Shown: piece by piece, positions 9,965 to 19,584 of the stretch
How positions within the stretch are numbered: the first letter of the stretch is position 1
Layout of the letters: every line of letters begins with the position of its first letter
Assembly (NCBI GenBank): GCA_900539855.1
Contig: UQDO01000008.1
Span: forward strand, 1 to 64,000
Source of the DNA: an uncultured Oscillospiraceae bacterium
GTDB taxonomy: Bacteria > Bacillota > Clostridia > Oscillospirales > Acutalibacteraceae
Length of the DNA: 64,000 nucleotides
Reading direction: 5' to 3'
Translations under genes and position numbers: made by a program
The notes under the pieces: model-generated
The model's database searches: none
What the model was told of the DNA's origin: nothing
Seen by the model: only the letters and a program-made list of their open reading frames with translations

Positions 9965-11536
9965 ATGTACACATTGCTTATAGCAGAGGACGAAAGGGAC
10001 TTAAGGGAAGCTATTTTGCACTCAGTCGATTGGAAGTCCGCCGGATTTGAGGTAGTCGGAGCAGCCGAAAACGGCGCCGAGGCGCTCGAAATGGTCGAAC
10101 AGTTTGAACCCGACCTCGTCATGACCGATATAAAAATGCCCATACTTTCCGGGCTGGAGCTTGCCTCGCGCATACGCGAGATACGCCCCGCCACACAGAT
10201 AGTCATTTTAAGCGGATACGACAGCTTTACCTATGCCCAGACCGCCATAAAATACAATGTCATAAGCTACATTTTAAAGCCGGTATCGTCGTCCGAACTG
10301 ACGCAGGAACTTATAAGAATACGCGGTATAATGGACAGCCGCATAAGCGAGATGAAGGGCGAGACGCAGAGCGAGGCTCAGCTGCAGCTCCGCCTTGAAA
10401 AGACAGAGTTTTTGCTGCCGCTGCTGCTCGGAGACAAGGGGCAGTACCGCGACGAGGTGATTCTGCCAAAGGCGAGGGAGCTCGGCATAATAAAGGATGA
10501 GTCGCCGGTAGGCTTCGGCGTTGCGGTCAGCAAGTTTGCAAAGCCGCACGGCGAGGCGCAGACCGACCGCAGCCACATACCGTTTGTAGATACAATATTC
10601 AGAAAATACGCGTCGTCCGAAAGCTTTTTTGTGGGCGGCAGAATAATTTCGCTCATAACAGTGCCGAAGGGCACATTGTCCGAGGTGATGGATCTGCCGT
10701 CGAGGGAGCTTGTGCAGAGCGCCAAAAGGCTGCTGGGGCTCAAATGCACGGTCGGTATCAGTCGCGAGACCGACTCGCTTGCAGCCTGCGGAACAGCCTG
10801 CTTTGAGGCGCTGACGGCACGGCGCTATACGTCCGACGGAGCCGGTGAGATACGCTTTATAGACGACCAGGAGCACGGCACCGACAGCGAATATGAGGAT
10901 ATCGAAAAGTCGGTTTTCAAGCTGGAGCAGATTTTGAAAACCGGCACTGATGAAAAGATAATCGAATTTCTGGACAAGCTGTACAGCCAGAAAAAGGACC
11001 GCAACGACGATTATCTTATGATGCAGATACTTGCCACGGTGCACCGCACGGTCAGCGCCGTTGCTGACCGTGAGGCGCTGTCGGAGCTTGTACGCAAAAG
11101 CCCGGTCTACGCAAAAACGCTGTTTTACGAGACCGACGATACCATGCAGCATGACCTTACCGAGCTTTGTCTCGGTGCAAGAAGCATAATCGCCGGCAAA
11201 AGAAAGCGTGAGACCGAGGTCATATGCGACCGTGTGGTCGAGATAATCGAGAGGGAATACTCCGATGAGCAGCTGTCGCTCGCAGGGGTCAGCGCGAGGC
11301 TCGGCATAAGTCCGAACTACCTCAGCACCCTTATAAAAAAGACAAGGAAGGACAACTTTATATCGCTGCTGACCGAACGCAGAATGAAGGCGGCATATGA
11401 TATGCTGGTGATGACATCCTTGAGGGTCCTCGAAATCGCCGAAAAATGCGGCTACAGCGATCAGCACTATTTCAGCTACTGCTTTAAAAAGTATTACGGA
11501 ATGTCGCCAAACAAGCTGCGTGAAAATCACCGCTGA
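9965..11536 (+). CDS. Two-component response regulator, AraC family (YesN-like)
   Basis: A 523-residue transcription factor. Residues 1-120 form a receiver domain with the phospho-acceptor Asp in MTDIKMP and the conserved Lys in YILKPV. A middle region of unknown fold follows. The last 100 residues are an AraC-type double helix-turn-helix (LGISPNYLSTLIKK and IAEKCGYSDQHYFSYCFKKY). The ATG at 9965 has GGGAG 10 bases upstream; the receiver starts at once (MYTLLIAEDE). It is followed 23 bases later by its probable cognate histidine kinase and is divergent from the cyclase. Such pairs usually control sugar uptake or glycan use, but no transporter lies next to this one. Confidence 0.93.
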   Translation: MYTLLIAEDERDLREAILHSVDWKSAGFEVVGAAENGAEALEMVEQFEPDLVMTDIKMPILSGLELASRIREIRPATQIVILSGYDSFTYAQTAIKYNVISYILKPVSSSELTQELIRIRGIMDSRISEMKGETQSEAQLQLRLEKTEFLLPLLLGDKGQYRDEVILPKARELGIIKDESPVGFGVAVSKFAKPHGEAQTDRSHIPFVDTIFRKYASSESFFVGGRIISLITVPKGTLSEVMDLPSRELVQSAKRLLGLKCTVGISRETDSLAACGTACFEALTARRYTSDGAGEIRFIDDQEHGTDSEYEDIEKSVFKLEQILKTGTDEKIIEFLDKLYSQKKDRNDDYLMMQILATVHRTVSAVADREALSELVRKSPVYAKTLFYETDDTMQHDLTELCLGARSIIAGKRKRETEVICDRVVEIIEREYSDEQLSLAGVSARLGISPNYLSTLIKKTRKDNFISLLTERRMKAAYDMLVMTSLRVLEIAEKCGYSDQHYFSYCFKKYYGMSPNKLRENHR

Positions 11537-11559
11537 AAATTTTAAAGAGGTGGATACAA

Positions 11560-13299
11560 ATGACCGACGGCAAAGCCTGTACCGGTAATAAAAAGCGCCG
11601 CAGTATTTCGCTGTCGGCGGTGACACTGACCGTTGCGGCGGTCATAGCGGCGGCAAGCGTTGCCGCCTGTGCCGTGATATTCGCGGTCGTCTACGGGTCG
11701 GCAATGAAAAGCAACGCGATAAACGACTCCACCCGTACAGTAAAGCAGACAGCCGAGACCATGGCTGAGCTGCTGTCCAGGCGTGAGGAGAAGCTCCGCC
11801 GCATTGCGGCAGGCATAAATGATCAGCAGGACATGGCAGGGATAATTACGGTGGTAGACTCCGCGGCGCGGCTCGACAGCGATATTTCGGCTGTAATGGT
11901 ATACGACCGCAGCGGAAAGCTGCTTGCCTGCGGCGCCGACGGCAAGACCTTCAAAACCGGAGCCGTCAGTGATAAATCGTATGAAAGCGCCGTGTCCCTT
12001 AAGGACGGCGCGGTTTTCGGCAGACCGCATACCGAGACCCTTTTTGAGACCGAGCCGTCGGTAATAACCGCAGCCGTAAGGCAGATGTGCGGCGTGACCG
12101 GCGGAGAGATACTCATAGCCGCAGACTTTCTGTTTTCCGACATTTCCGGATTTATCGACCGTTCCGGTGTAGGCATTGAAGACTATTGCTTTATAACCGA
12201 CAAAAACGGCGACATTATATACCACCCTCAGCACGACCTGCTCATAAAAGGCAAAAAATATGAGGACACGTCGTTTGTGCGCGACAGCGCCGACGGTTAT
12301 ACCGTGACCGGCAGCACCGTGAAGATTCTTGACACGGTGGGTGCACACGGCTGGCGCGTTGTGGGAATTTCCTATACCGATGAAATAAACGCCGCCGTAA
12401 AAAGCTCGCTTGAGATAGTAATACCGGTTTCGGTGCTGATATGCGTCATATCCGCAGCTGTTTATCTTTGTGTCTACGACAGGCTGGTCACACGTCCGGT
12501 GCGCCGGCTGATAAAGGCGATGGGTGAGTTTGAAAGCAACGCCGAAAGCTATGAATATGATGCTTCAGCGCCGAACATACGGGAGCTTGAGGCAGTGTCC
12601 CGGTCGTTCGGTCACACCGTGTCGATGATAAAGGAACTTATCACCGAGATAAGAGAGAGCGAAAAGGAGCGCCGCAAAAGCGAGTTCCGGGCTCTGCAGG
12701 CGCAGATCGATCCGCATTTTCTTTACAACACGCTTGATTCGATACAGTGGATGTGCGAAGCCGGCAACACAAAAGACGCCGCAAAAATGGTGGCGGCACT
12801 GGCAAAGCTGTTCAGAATATCGCTCAGCCGCGGCAGAGAGCTGATAACGGTCGGCGAGGAGATAACCCACGCGAAAAGCTACATGGTCATCCAAAGCTTC
12901 CGCTACGGCGACCGCTTCGAGTGTGAATTTAACGTTGACGAGTCGCTGTCAGGATATTCCTGCTGCAAGGTAATAATCCAGCCTATGCTTGAAAACGCCA
13001 TCTATCACGGTATAGGTCAGATAGCGGACGACGGCAGGATAACGGTCACGGTAAGGAAGGACGGTGACTTTATAGCCATAGACGTGGCGGACAACGGCGT
13101 CGGGATGACAAAGGAACAGTGCGAAGCGGCGCTGTCCGGTACATTGGGCGGCGGCACAGGCTTCGGGGTCAGAAATGTTGACCAGCGCCTGAAGCTGGCA
13201 TTTGGCAATGAGTCATGTGTCACGATAAAGAGTGTTCCCGATGAGGGAACGACCGTGACCTTAAAATTTGCTGCCGTATTGCCGGAAGAAAAGGCTTGA
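11560..13299 (+). CDS. Sensor histidine kinase (YesM/LytS-type)
   Basis: A 579-residue membrane kinase. One span at about residues 17-46, an extracellular Cache-like sensor of about 240 residues, a second span at about 287-307, a short linker, then a His_kinase domain with the phospho-acceptor in QIDPHFLYNTLD (His near 386). The ATP-binding motifs follow: N box QPMLENAIYHGI and G box ADNGVGM. AAAGAGG precedes the ATG at 11560. It is co-transcribed with the AraC-type regulator. The ligand is unknown; the Cache-like domain suggests a small molecule or sugar. Confidence 0.92.
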   Translation: MTDGKACTGNKKRRSISLSAVTLTVAAVIAAASVAACAVIFAVVYGSAMKSNAINDSTRTVKQTAETMAELLSRREEKLRRIAAGINDQQDMAGIITVVDSAARLDSDISAVMVYDRSGKLLACGADGKTFKTGAVSDKSYESAVSLKDGAVFGRPHTETLFETEPSVITAAVRQMCGVTGGEILIAADFLFSDISGFIDRSGVGIEDYCFITDKNGDIIYHPQHDLLIKGKKYEDTSFVRDSADGYTVTGSTVKILDTVGAHGWRVVGISYTDEINAAVKSSLEIVIPVSVLICVISAAVYLCVYDRLVTRPVRRLIKAMGEFESNAESYEYDASAPNIRELEAVSRSFGHTVSMIKELITEIRESEKERRKSEFRALQAQIDPHFLYNTLDSIQWMCEAGNTKDAAKMVAALAKLFRISLSRGRELITVGEEITHAKSYMVIQSFRYGDRFECEFNVDESLSGYSCCKVIIQPMLENAIYHGIGQIADDGRITVTVRKDGDFIAIDVADNGVGMTKEQCEAALSGTLGGGTGFGVRNVDQRLKLAFGNESCVTIKSVPDEGTTVTLKFAAVLPEEKA

Positions 13300-13355
13300 T
13301 TTGCTTTACATTGCAGATAATAAATGATAGAATACTTTTTCGGAGGCAAAGTCTT

Positions 13356-14345
13356 ATATATACAGCATCAAACGAAAGATACGAACGCATGACCTTTAAA
13401 AAGTGCGGCAGATCGGGACTGCTTCTGCCGAGAGTGTCACTGGGATGCTGGCACAATTTCGGCTCGCACGATGTCTTTGAAAACATGCGGCAGATGTGCT
13501 TTACCGCGTTTGACAACGGCATAACACACTTTGATCTTGCCAACAATTACGGACCCGACCCCGGTACCGCAGAGATCAATTTCGGCAGGATACTGCACGA
13601 CGACTTAAGTCATTACAGGGACGAACTTATAATATCGACCAAAGCCGGCTACACCATGTGGGACGGCCCCTACGGAGACGGCGGAAGCCGGAAATATCTG
13701 CTTTCCAGCCTCGATCAGAGTCTTAGGCGCATGAAGCTCGACTATGTTGATATTTTCTATCACCACAGAATGACGCCCGACACACCGCTTTTTGAGACCA
13801 TGCAGGCGCTGGCTGACGCGGTGCGTTCCGGCAAGGCGCTCTACGCCGGTATTTCAAACTACGACGGTGAGACCATGAAAAAGGCGGCGGCTATATTGGA
13901 CGAGCTGCATGTGCCGTTCATCATAAATCAGAACAGGTACTCGATATTTGACCGCACGCCCGAGAAAAACGGACTGCTGGACGCGGCAAAGAACGACGGC
14001 AGGGGGATTATATGCTTCAGCCCCTTAGCGCAGGGAATGCTGACCGACCGGTATCTCGGCGGTATTCCGGAGGACAGCCGCGCCGCGCGCAATGCGTTCC
14101 TAAAAAAAGCGTCGCTTACAGATGAAAAGATAGAAAAGATAAGAAAGCTTAACGATATGGCGCTGTCGCGCGGACAGTCGCTGGCACAGATGGCGCTCGG
14201 CTGGGTGCTTTCAAACGACGCGGTGACCTCAGTCCTTATAGGCGCGTCAAGACCGGAGCAGATAGAGGACAGTTTGAAATGTCTGCAAAGCCCGGCTTTC
14301 TCAGAGGAAGAACTCATAAAAATAGACGAAATTTCAAATTCATGA
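13356..14345 (+). CDS. Aldo/keto reductase (YghZ-like), possible ATA start
   Basis: NADPH-dependent reductase of the AKR14/YghZ group, which reduces aldehydes such as glyceraldehyde 3-phosphate or methylglyoxal. Family marks are CGRSGLLLPRVSLGCWHNFG, the catalytic Tyr/Lys region with DLANNYG, and the NADP-binding VLIGASRPEQIEDSL at the C-terminus. The first ATG is at 13389 and has no ribosome-binding site. The family N-terminus (YTASNERYERM) begins upstream, directly after an ATA codon at 13356 that lies nine bases after a perfect GGAGG (13342-13346). I give the longer start (329 residues); the ATG at 13389 gives 318. Confidence 0.85.
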   Translation: MYTASNERYERMTFKKCGRSGLLLPRVSLGCWHNFGSHDVFENMRQMCFTAFDNGITHFDLANNYGPDPGTAEINFGRILHDDLSHYRDELIISTKAGYTMWDGPYGDGGSRKYLLSSLDQSLRRMKLDYVDIFYHHRMTPDTPLFETMQALADAVRSGKALYAGISNYDGETMKKAAAILDELHVPFIINQNRYSIFDRTPEKNGLLDAAKNDGRGIICFSPLAQGMLTDRYLGGIPEDSRAARNAFLKKASLTDEKIEKIRKLNDMALSRGQSLAQMALGWVLSNDAVTSVLIGASRPEQIEDSLKCLQSPAFSEEELIKIDEISNS

Positions 14346-14382
14346 TAAGCAGCCCTATAAGCGGCGGAAACGGAGAAAAGCA

Positions 14383-15297
14383 ATGACTGTTTACGAAATG
14401 CAGAGAGAAATACTGCGTATAAAAAAGGAAAAGGATATATGTATTTTAGCGCACAGCTATCAGGCACATGAGATAACCGAGATAGCCGATTTTACCGGCG
14501 ACTCGTTCGCACTGAGCGTCAGCGCAACAAAGGTGCCGCAAAGAAATGTGATAATGTGCGGCGTGCGCTTTATGGCTGAAACGGTCAAGCTGCTGTCCCC
14601 GGAAAAAACGGTGATCTTGGCAGAGCCGTCGGCAGGCTGCCCCATGGCGGAGCAGATGGACAAGGAGCTCATTGAAGCCGCAAAGCAGCGCTTCCCCGGC
14701 TGCACCGTTGTGGCGTACATAAACACCACATCAGACCTGAAAACCGTCTGCGATGTCTGCGTGACATCGTCGTCCGCGGTAAAAATAGTAAGCTCGCTGC
14801 CCGAAAAAGATATACTTTTCATACCCGACTGCAACCTCGGCGCGTATGTGGCAGAGATGGTGCCGGATAAAAACATCCATCTGCTCCAGGGCGGATGCCC
14901 GATACATGCTGCGGTTACAGCCGACGAGGTCGAAGCCGCCCGTGCGGCGCACAAAGGGGCAGAGGTGCTGGTGCACCCCGAGTGCCGCCCTGCCGTCGTC
15001 CGGCTTGCGGATTATGTGGGCTCGACCTCAGGCATAATGCAGTATGCCAAAAGCAGCGACAAAAAAGAGTTTATAATCGGTACCGAAATGAGTATTGCCG
15101 AGCACCTGTCTTATGAATGTCCAAACAAGCGGTTTTACGCGCTTTCCAAAAAACTCATATGCCCGAATATGAAGTCCACCTCGCTGGTCGACGTCTACAA
15201 CGCCGTCTGCGGCACTGGCGGAGAGAGCATAACGCTTCCGGACGATACCATGAAGAAGGCGCGCGTCTGTATCGACCGCATGATAGAGCTTGGGTGA
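14383..15297 (+). CDS. nadA: Quinolinate synthase
   Basis: A 304-residue [4Fe-4S] enzyme that condenses iminoaspartate with dihydroxyacetone phosphate to quinolinate in NAD synthesis. Cluster cysteines are recognisable in the MCGVRFMAE region, in FIPDCNLGAYVAEM or the adjacent conserved block, and in CPNMKSTSL; the substrate motifs HPECRP and STSGIM are intact. CGGAG precedes the ATG at 14383. nadB and nadC are not in the window, so the rest of the pathway must be elsewhere. It starts 37 bases after the aldo/keto reductase and could be co-transcribed. Confidence 0.95.
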   Translation: MTVYEMQREILRIKKEKDICILAHSYQAHEITEIADFTGDSFALSVSATKVPQRNVIMCGVRFMAETVKLLSPEKTVILAEPSAGCPMAEQMDKELIEAAKQRFPGCTVVAYINTTSDLKTVCDVCVTSSSAVKIVSSLPEKDILFIPDCNLGAYVAEMVPDKNIHLLQGGCPIHAAVTADEVEAARAAHKGAEVLVHPECRPAVVRLADYVGSTSGIMQYAKSSDKKEFIIGTEMSIAEHLSYECPNKRFYALSKKLICPNMKSTSLVDVYNAVCGTGGESITLPDDTMKKARVCIDRMIELG

Positions 15298-15375
15298 CAG
15301 CGTAAAATACCACGCTGACCACAATATAAATACGGCGTTCACAGCTGCCTTCTGTTAAAAGCAGCCGCGAAACAT

Positions 15376-15413
15376 GCCGGACCGATCTCCATTTGCCGCT
15401 GATGGAGACCGGC
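15376..15413 (+). other. Bulged hairpin between nadA and mnmA
   Basis: GCCGG and TCTCCAT pair with ATGGAGA and CCGGC around a nine-base loop, with a five-base bulge on the 5' side. A GTTTTTG stretch follows. It could be a weak nadA terminator or part of the mnmA leader. Confidence 0.45.
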
Positions 15414-15456
15414 AGCTTGTTTTTGCTGACGATTTAGCGGACGAACGGAGATTAAA

Positions 15457-16536
15457 ATGCAAAGGAAAGCACTGATAGCCATGAGCGGCGGCGTTGACTC
15501 GAGCGTTGCCGCGCTGCTTATGAAAAACGCCGGGTACGACTGCATAGGCGTCACCATGAAGCTGTATGAGAACGAGGATGTGGGTCTGTCAAAAGGACAC
15601 ACCTGCTGTTCGCTCGACGACGTTGAGGACGCGCGCAACGTTGCGGTGTCGCTCAAAATGCCGTATTACGTTTTCAATTTTTCCGATAATTTCAAGGAAA
15701 AGGTTATCGACGGATTTGTAAGGAGCTATGAGACCGGAGCAACGCCCAACCCTTGTATCGACTGCAACCGTTTTCTGAAGTTCAGAAGGCTGTTTGACCG
15801 CGCTGTAGAGCTTGGCTGCGACACGGTCGCGACCGGTCATTACGCAAGGATAGAACCGGACGAAAACGGCAGACCGCTGCTCAAAAAGGCGCTTGACGCA
15901 TCTAAAGATCAGAGCTATGTGCTGTGGTCGATCACCAAAGAGCAGCTGTCCCACATAGCGTTCCCGTTAGGGGGTCTTATAAAGAGCGAGACAAGAAGGA
16001 TCGCCGAGGAAAACGGCTTTATAAATGCCGGAAAGCATGACAGTCAGGACATTTGCTTTGTGAAAAACGGCTGCTACGCCGATTTTATAACCGATTACAC
16101 AAAAAAGACCTACCCGGAGGGTGACTTTGTCGATAGAAACGGCAAAATTCTGGGCAGGCATAAAGGTATAATAAGATACACAGTCGGTCAGCGTAAAGGG
16201 CTTGGCATTTCGTTTGGCGAGCCGATGTATGTCGTAAAGGTTGACCCTGAAAGCAACACCGTTGTGTTGGGACACGAGGATGAGCTCTTCTCGCGCACGC
16301 TGACCGCAGGTGAGCTGAACCTTTTATCGGTCGACAGCCTTACCGCCGGAGCGCGGTACAAGGCAAAGGTGCGCTACAGCCAGACCGAAGCGCCCTGTAC
16401 CGTTGATTTTGCCGACGACAGAAGTGTTAAAATAACCTTTGACCAGCCGCAGCGAGCGATAACCTGCGGACAGTCGGTCGTTCTTTACGACGGCGACATC
16501 GTGGTCGGCGGCGGCATAATAACCGGAACGGAGTAA
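15457..16536 (+). CDS. mnmA: tRNA-specific 2-thiouridylase MnmA
   Basis: Makes 2-thiouridine at position 34 of tRNA-Lys, -Glu and -Gln, using sulfur relayed from a cysteine desulfurase. The 359-residue protein has the PP-loop SGGVDSS at residues 10-16, the catalytic cysteine in NPCIDCN, and the second catalytic cysteine in SQDICFV, followed by the C-terminal beta-barrel that clamps the tRNA. CGGAG precedes the ATG at 15457. It is monocistronic and ends at a strong terminator. Confidence 0.96.
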   Translation: MQRKALIAMSGGVDSSVAALLMKNAGYDCIGVTMKLYENEDVGLSKGHTCCSLDDVEDARNVAVSLKMPYYVFNFSDNFKEKVIDGFVRSYETGATPNPCIDCNRFLKFRRLFDRAVELGCDTVATGHYARIEPDENGRPLLKKALDASKDQSYVLWSITKEQLSHIAFPLGGLIKSETRRIAEENGFINAGKHDSQDICFVKNGCYADFITDYTKKTYPEGDFVDRNGKILGRHKGIIRYTVGQRKGLGISFGEPMYVVKVDPESNTVVLGHEDELFSRTLTAGELNLLSVDSLTAGARYKAKVRYSQTEAPCTVDFADDRSVKITFDQPQRAITCGQSVVLYDGDIVVGGGIITGTE

Positions 16537-16592
16537 ATGTGGAGCCCGGCGCAAATAAAATCCGGATCGTTCGGTCCTATACATAAGGACGT

Positions 16593-16620
16593 AAGGCAGG
16601 AGAAAACTCCTGCCTTTTTT
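16593..16620 (+). terminator. Terminator after mnmA
   Basis: Perfect 10-bp stem AAGGCAGGAG / CTCCTGCCTT with an AAAA loop and a T tail; lies between convergent mnmA and relQ. Confidence 0.92.
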
Positions 16621-16632
16621 GCGGACTCGCCG

Positions 16633-17382
16633 TTACTGCTCTGACGGCGGCGTGCCGCCTGTTTCTTTCGCGGTTTTTTCTTTTTCATCGTACTTTTCAC
16701 TGTTTCTGCGGAACTCATATATGCGGTCGCGTATAGCCATCATGCGGTTGTCGGTATCGTTTATGACCTCGGCGCAGCTGAGCAGTTCGGAGCTTATGTC
16801 CTCGCTCCATATGTCGTTTTTCTTGTATTTCAGGTCGTGCTCAAGGCTTGCCCAGAAATCCATCGCTATGGTCCGTATCTGCACCTCGACACGCATGTTC
16901 ATTGTCTTGTCCGAGAAAAATACCGGGATCTCGACTATCATATGATAGCTGCGATATCCGTTGTCCTTTGGATTCTTTATATAATCCTTGACGGTCAGAA
17001 CCTTTATGTCATCCTGTCTCGCCAGCATGCGTGCGACCTCGTATATATCGTCAATGAACGAACATATGACCCTGATGCCTGCAACATCGTTGAGATTTCT
17101 GACCATGTTGCCGACCGTTATATTAAGACCGCGCCGCTTCATTTTTTCAACAATGCTGATCGGGTCCTTGATTCTCGTCTTTATAGCCTCTATCGGGTTG
17201 CGCTGGTACCTCACCGCCATGTCGTTGTTGAGCACCTGCAGCTTGGTCTGCACCTCAAGCATGGCGCACTGATACCGCATCATCATGTCCCTGAACAACT
17301 GTATCTGATCAAAATATTTTTCGGCGTCTTTAGGGAGTGCGTTTGACCCCAACACCGACGCTCTGAGCATATTGTAATCCAT
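16633..17382 (-). CDS. relQ: Small alarmone synthetase (RelQ-type GTP pyrophosphokinase)
   Basis: A 249-residue RelA/SpoT-domain protein without the hydrolase, TGS or ACT domains of long RSH enzymes, so it should only make (p)ppGpp from ATP and GTP or GDP. Visible marks: the RIKDPISIVEKMKRRG substrate loop, LNDVAGIRVIC with the catalytic region, DYIKNPKDNGYRSYH (G-loop tyrosine stacking the guanine), and EVQIRTIAMDFWASLEH. The charged C-terminal tail is typical of RelQ/YjbM. It starts three bases after the upstream oxidoreductase stop, so the two are co-transcribed. Confidence 0.9.
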   Translation of the reverse strand: MDYNMLRASVLGSNALPKDAEKYFDQIQLFRDMMMRYQCAMLEVQTKLQVLNNDMAVRYQRNPIEAIKTRIKDPISIVEKMKRRGLNITVGNMVRNLNDVAGIRVICSFIDDIYEVARMLARQDDIKVLTVKDYIKNPKDNGYRSYHMIVEIPVFFSDKTMNMRVEVQIRTIAMDFWASLEHDLKYKKNDIWSEDISSELLSCAEVINDTDNRMMAIRDRIYEFRRNSEKYDEKEKTAKETGGTPPSEQ

Positions 17383-17385
17383 TTA

Positions 17386-18372
17386 TTACACCCCGAATTT
17401 TATACCTGCTTTGTTTCTGATTTCCTTCATGACACGGCAGACATCCAGCGCCAACTCACTGTCAGCCCTGTATCTTTCCAAGTGACTGCCGTTTATATAC
17501 CGGCAAAAATCCCTCGCCTCATAGCTCATGAGGGTGGGCTTATCCATGTCGCCGGTCAGCATTTTTACAGTACCGTCCGTATTTTTAAAGTATATGTCTG
17601 TCAGCTTTGAGATAAAGGGAATGACAAGTGTGCCGTTATCGCCGATGATCTCGGAGCCGATACTGCTCTGACCGGTTTTTGAATAGGTCAGCACGGCACC
17701 AAAGTCAGAGTACCCGAACATTGCGCCGCCCTCACCGTCGGCTCCCGAAGACAGCTTTGTGCACCATGCGGTTATATTTTTTGGCACACCGAACCAGTCG
17801 CACATCGGATAAACACAGTATACGCCGAGATCCATGAGCGCACCGGTCGCCATTTTCGGATCAAATATATTTTCGTGATTTCCCATCATAAAACTGTTGT
17901 ATTTTGACGAGCGCTGGGAAAAATCAAGCCTCACATGACTTATCCTGCCGAGCCGTTTTAAAGCGTCCTTCACAGCCGCCTGCGCGGTGTCAATGTGCCT
18001 GCCGATCAGCGCCTCCATAAATATAAGCCCCGTGGTTTCTGCCAGCTTTAACAGCCTTTCGAGCTGCCACGGCTCGACAACCGCCGGCTTTTCGCATAAA
18101 ACATGCTTGCCTGACAACAGCGCACTAAAAGCCTGCTCATAGTGCAGTGCATTGGGACTTGCGATATAGACCGCATCTATAAGCTCGCTTTTTAAAAGCT
18201 CATCCATATTGCAGAACACCGGAACATCGCCGTGCTTTGACGACAGCGCCTCGCCCTTTTCTCTGCTGCGCGAATAAACGGCTGCAAGGGTCATTTCGCT
18301 GTCATTCTGCTCGGTCGCTTTTATGAAATTTTCGGTTATGCTGCTTGTACCTATGGTGGCGTATCTTATCAC
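17386..18372 (-). CDS. Gfo/Idh/MocA family NAD(P)-dependent oxidoreductase
   Basis: A 328-residue dehydrogenase acting on a sugar, inositol or related polyol. The Rossmann start is RYATIGTSSITENFIKA, with the dinucleotide glycines partly replaced (G-T-S-S-I). CEKPAV carries the family Lys, and the GALMDLGVYCVYP segment carries the substrate-binding residues. The GTG at 18372 is eight bases after AAGGAG. It is divergent from a sugar phosphate isomerase/epimerase, a common pairing in sugar or inositol use, and precedes relQ in an operon. The substrate is not determined by sequence. Confidence 0.88.
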   Translation of the reverse strand: MIRYATIGTSSITENFIKATEQNDSEMTLAAVYSRSREKGEALSSKHGDVPVFCNMDELLKSELIDAVYIASPNALHYEQAFSALLSGKHVLCEKPAVVEPWQLERLLKLAETTGLIFMEALIGRHIDTAQAAVKDALKRLGRISHVRLDFSQRSSKYNSFMMGNHENIFDPKMATGALMDLGVYCVYPMCDWFGVPKNITAWCTKLSSGADGEGGAMFGYSDFGAVLTYSKTGQSSIGSEIIGDNGTLVIPFISKLTDIYFKNTDGTVKMLTGDMDKPTLMSYEARDFCRYINGSHLERYRADSELALDVCRVMKEIRNKAGIKFGV

Positions 18373-18599
18373 CCGGCATTCTCCTTAAAACAAAAAGTAT
18401 CTTGGTCTGACAAGCACAATTATAACATTTTCGGCGTCTGTTTTCAAGACGCATATACTAAGATCCGATATTATCGTTTAATTGTACATAGCACAGGTAT
18501 TTTATGTATAAAATACTTGAAAATAATTTGTGAATAAGGTATTATTTATATAAGGCGGACAGATGCCTGCCGCAATAGATAATCAGGGGGTTATATTTA

Positions 18600-19565
18600 A
18601 TGAAACTCGGAGTTTTTACAACACTTATGAGCGACATGTCGCTTAAAGACGCACTTGCCTATTTCAAATCGATCGGAATTGAGATGATCGAGATCGGCTG
18701 CGGCGGATATCCCGGAAACGCACACGCAAACCCGGAAGTACTGCTTGCCGACGAGGGCAAATTCAAGGAGTTTATGGATACCATAGCAGACTCCGGTCTT
18801 ACCGTCAGCGCTCTGAGCTGCCACGGAAATCCCGTACATCCGCAAAAGGGTATTGCCGAGAAGTATGACAGGACGATCAGAAACACCATTCTTCTCGCCG
18901 AAAAAATGGGTCTGCATCAGATCAACACATTCTCGGGCTGCCCGGGCGACTGCGAAAATTCAAAGTACCCGAACTGGGTCACCTGTCCCTGGCCGGAGGA
19001 TTACGGAAAGATACTTAACTGGCAGTGGAACGAGGTGCTTATTCCTTACTGGAAAAAGACGGTCGAGTTCGCAAAGGCACACGGCGTTAACAAGATTGCG
19101 TTTGAGCTGCACCCGGGATTCTGCGTTTACAATACCGATTCAATGAAGAAAATCCGCGAGGCTGTAGGTCCGGAACTCGGCGCAAACCTCGATCCGAGCC
19201 ATCTTATCTGGCAGGGAATGGATCCCGTTAAGGTCATATCAGAACTTGGCGGCGCGATCTTCCACTTCCATGCAAAGGACACCCGTGTTGACAAGTACAA
19301 TACCGCTATAAACGGCGTGCTTGATACCAAGTCTTACGGAGACCTCAAGCATCGCTCATGGCTGTTCAGAACTGTCGGCTTCGGCAACGGCGAGGCTTAC
19401 TGGCGTGACATTATAAGTGCTTTGAAACTTGCCGGTTACGATTATGCCGTCAGCATTGAGCACGAGGACGCCCTCATGAGCAAGACCGAGGGACTTGAAA
19501 AGGCTGCTTCCTTCTTAAAGCCGCTGCTTATTGCCGAAACCGCAGGCAAAATGTGGTGGGCATAA
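18600..19565 (+). CDS. Sugar phosphate isomerase/epimerase (AP endonuclease family 2 fold)
   Basis: A 321-residue TIM-barrel protein. Metal ligands are recognisable in the conserved strand ends: IEIGCGGYP, SCHGNPVHP, INTFSGCPG, ELHPGF, LDPSHLIWQG, FHFHAKDTR and VSIEHED. GGGGG precedes the ATG at 18600. The family interconverts keto and aldo sugars or acts in inositol catabolism. Being divergent from a Gfo/Idh/MocA oxidoreductase suggests both act on one substrate and share the 227-bp promoter region between them. Confidence 0.88.
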   Translation: MKLGVFTTLMSDMSLKDALAYFKSIGIEMIEIGCGGYPGNAHANPEVLLADEGKFKEFMDTIADSGLTVSALSCHGNPVHPQKGIAEKYDRTIRNTILLAEKMGLHQINTFSGCPGDCENSKYPNWVTCPWPEDYGKILNWQWNEVLIPYWKKTVEFAKAHGVNKIAFELHPGFCVYNTDSMKKIREAVGPELGANLDPSHLIWQGMDPVKVISELGGAIFHFHAKDTRVDKYNTAINGVLDTKSYGDLKHRSWLFRTVGFGNGEAYWRDIISALKLAGYDYAVSIEHEDALMSKTEGLEKAASFLKPLLIAETAGKMWWA

Positions 19566-19584
19566 AGCTCAAAACGGTAAACAG

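Noticed and set aside
10274..11626. 450-codon minus-strand open frame opposite the response regulator
   Set aside because: Shadow of the AraC-type regulator; the composition follows the complement of its codons.
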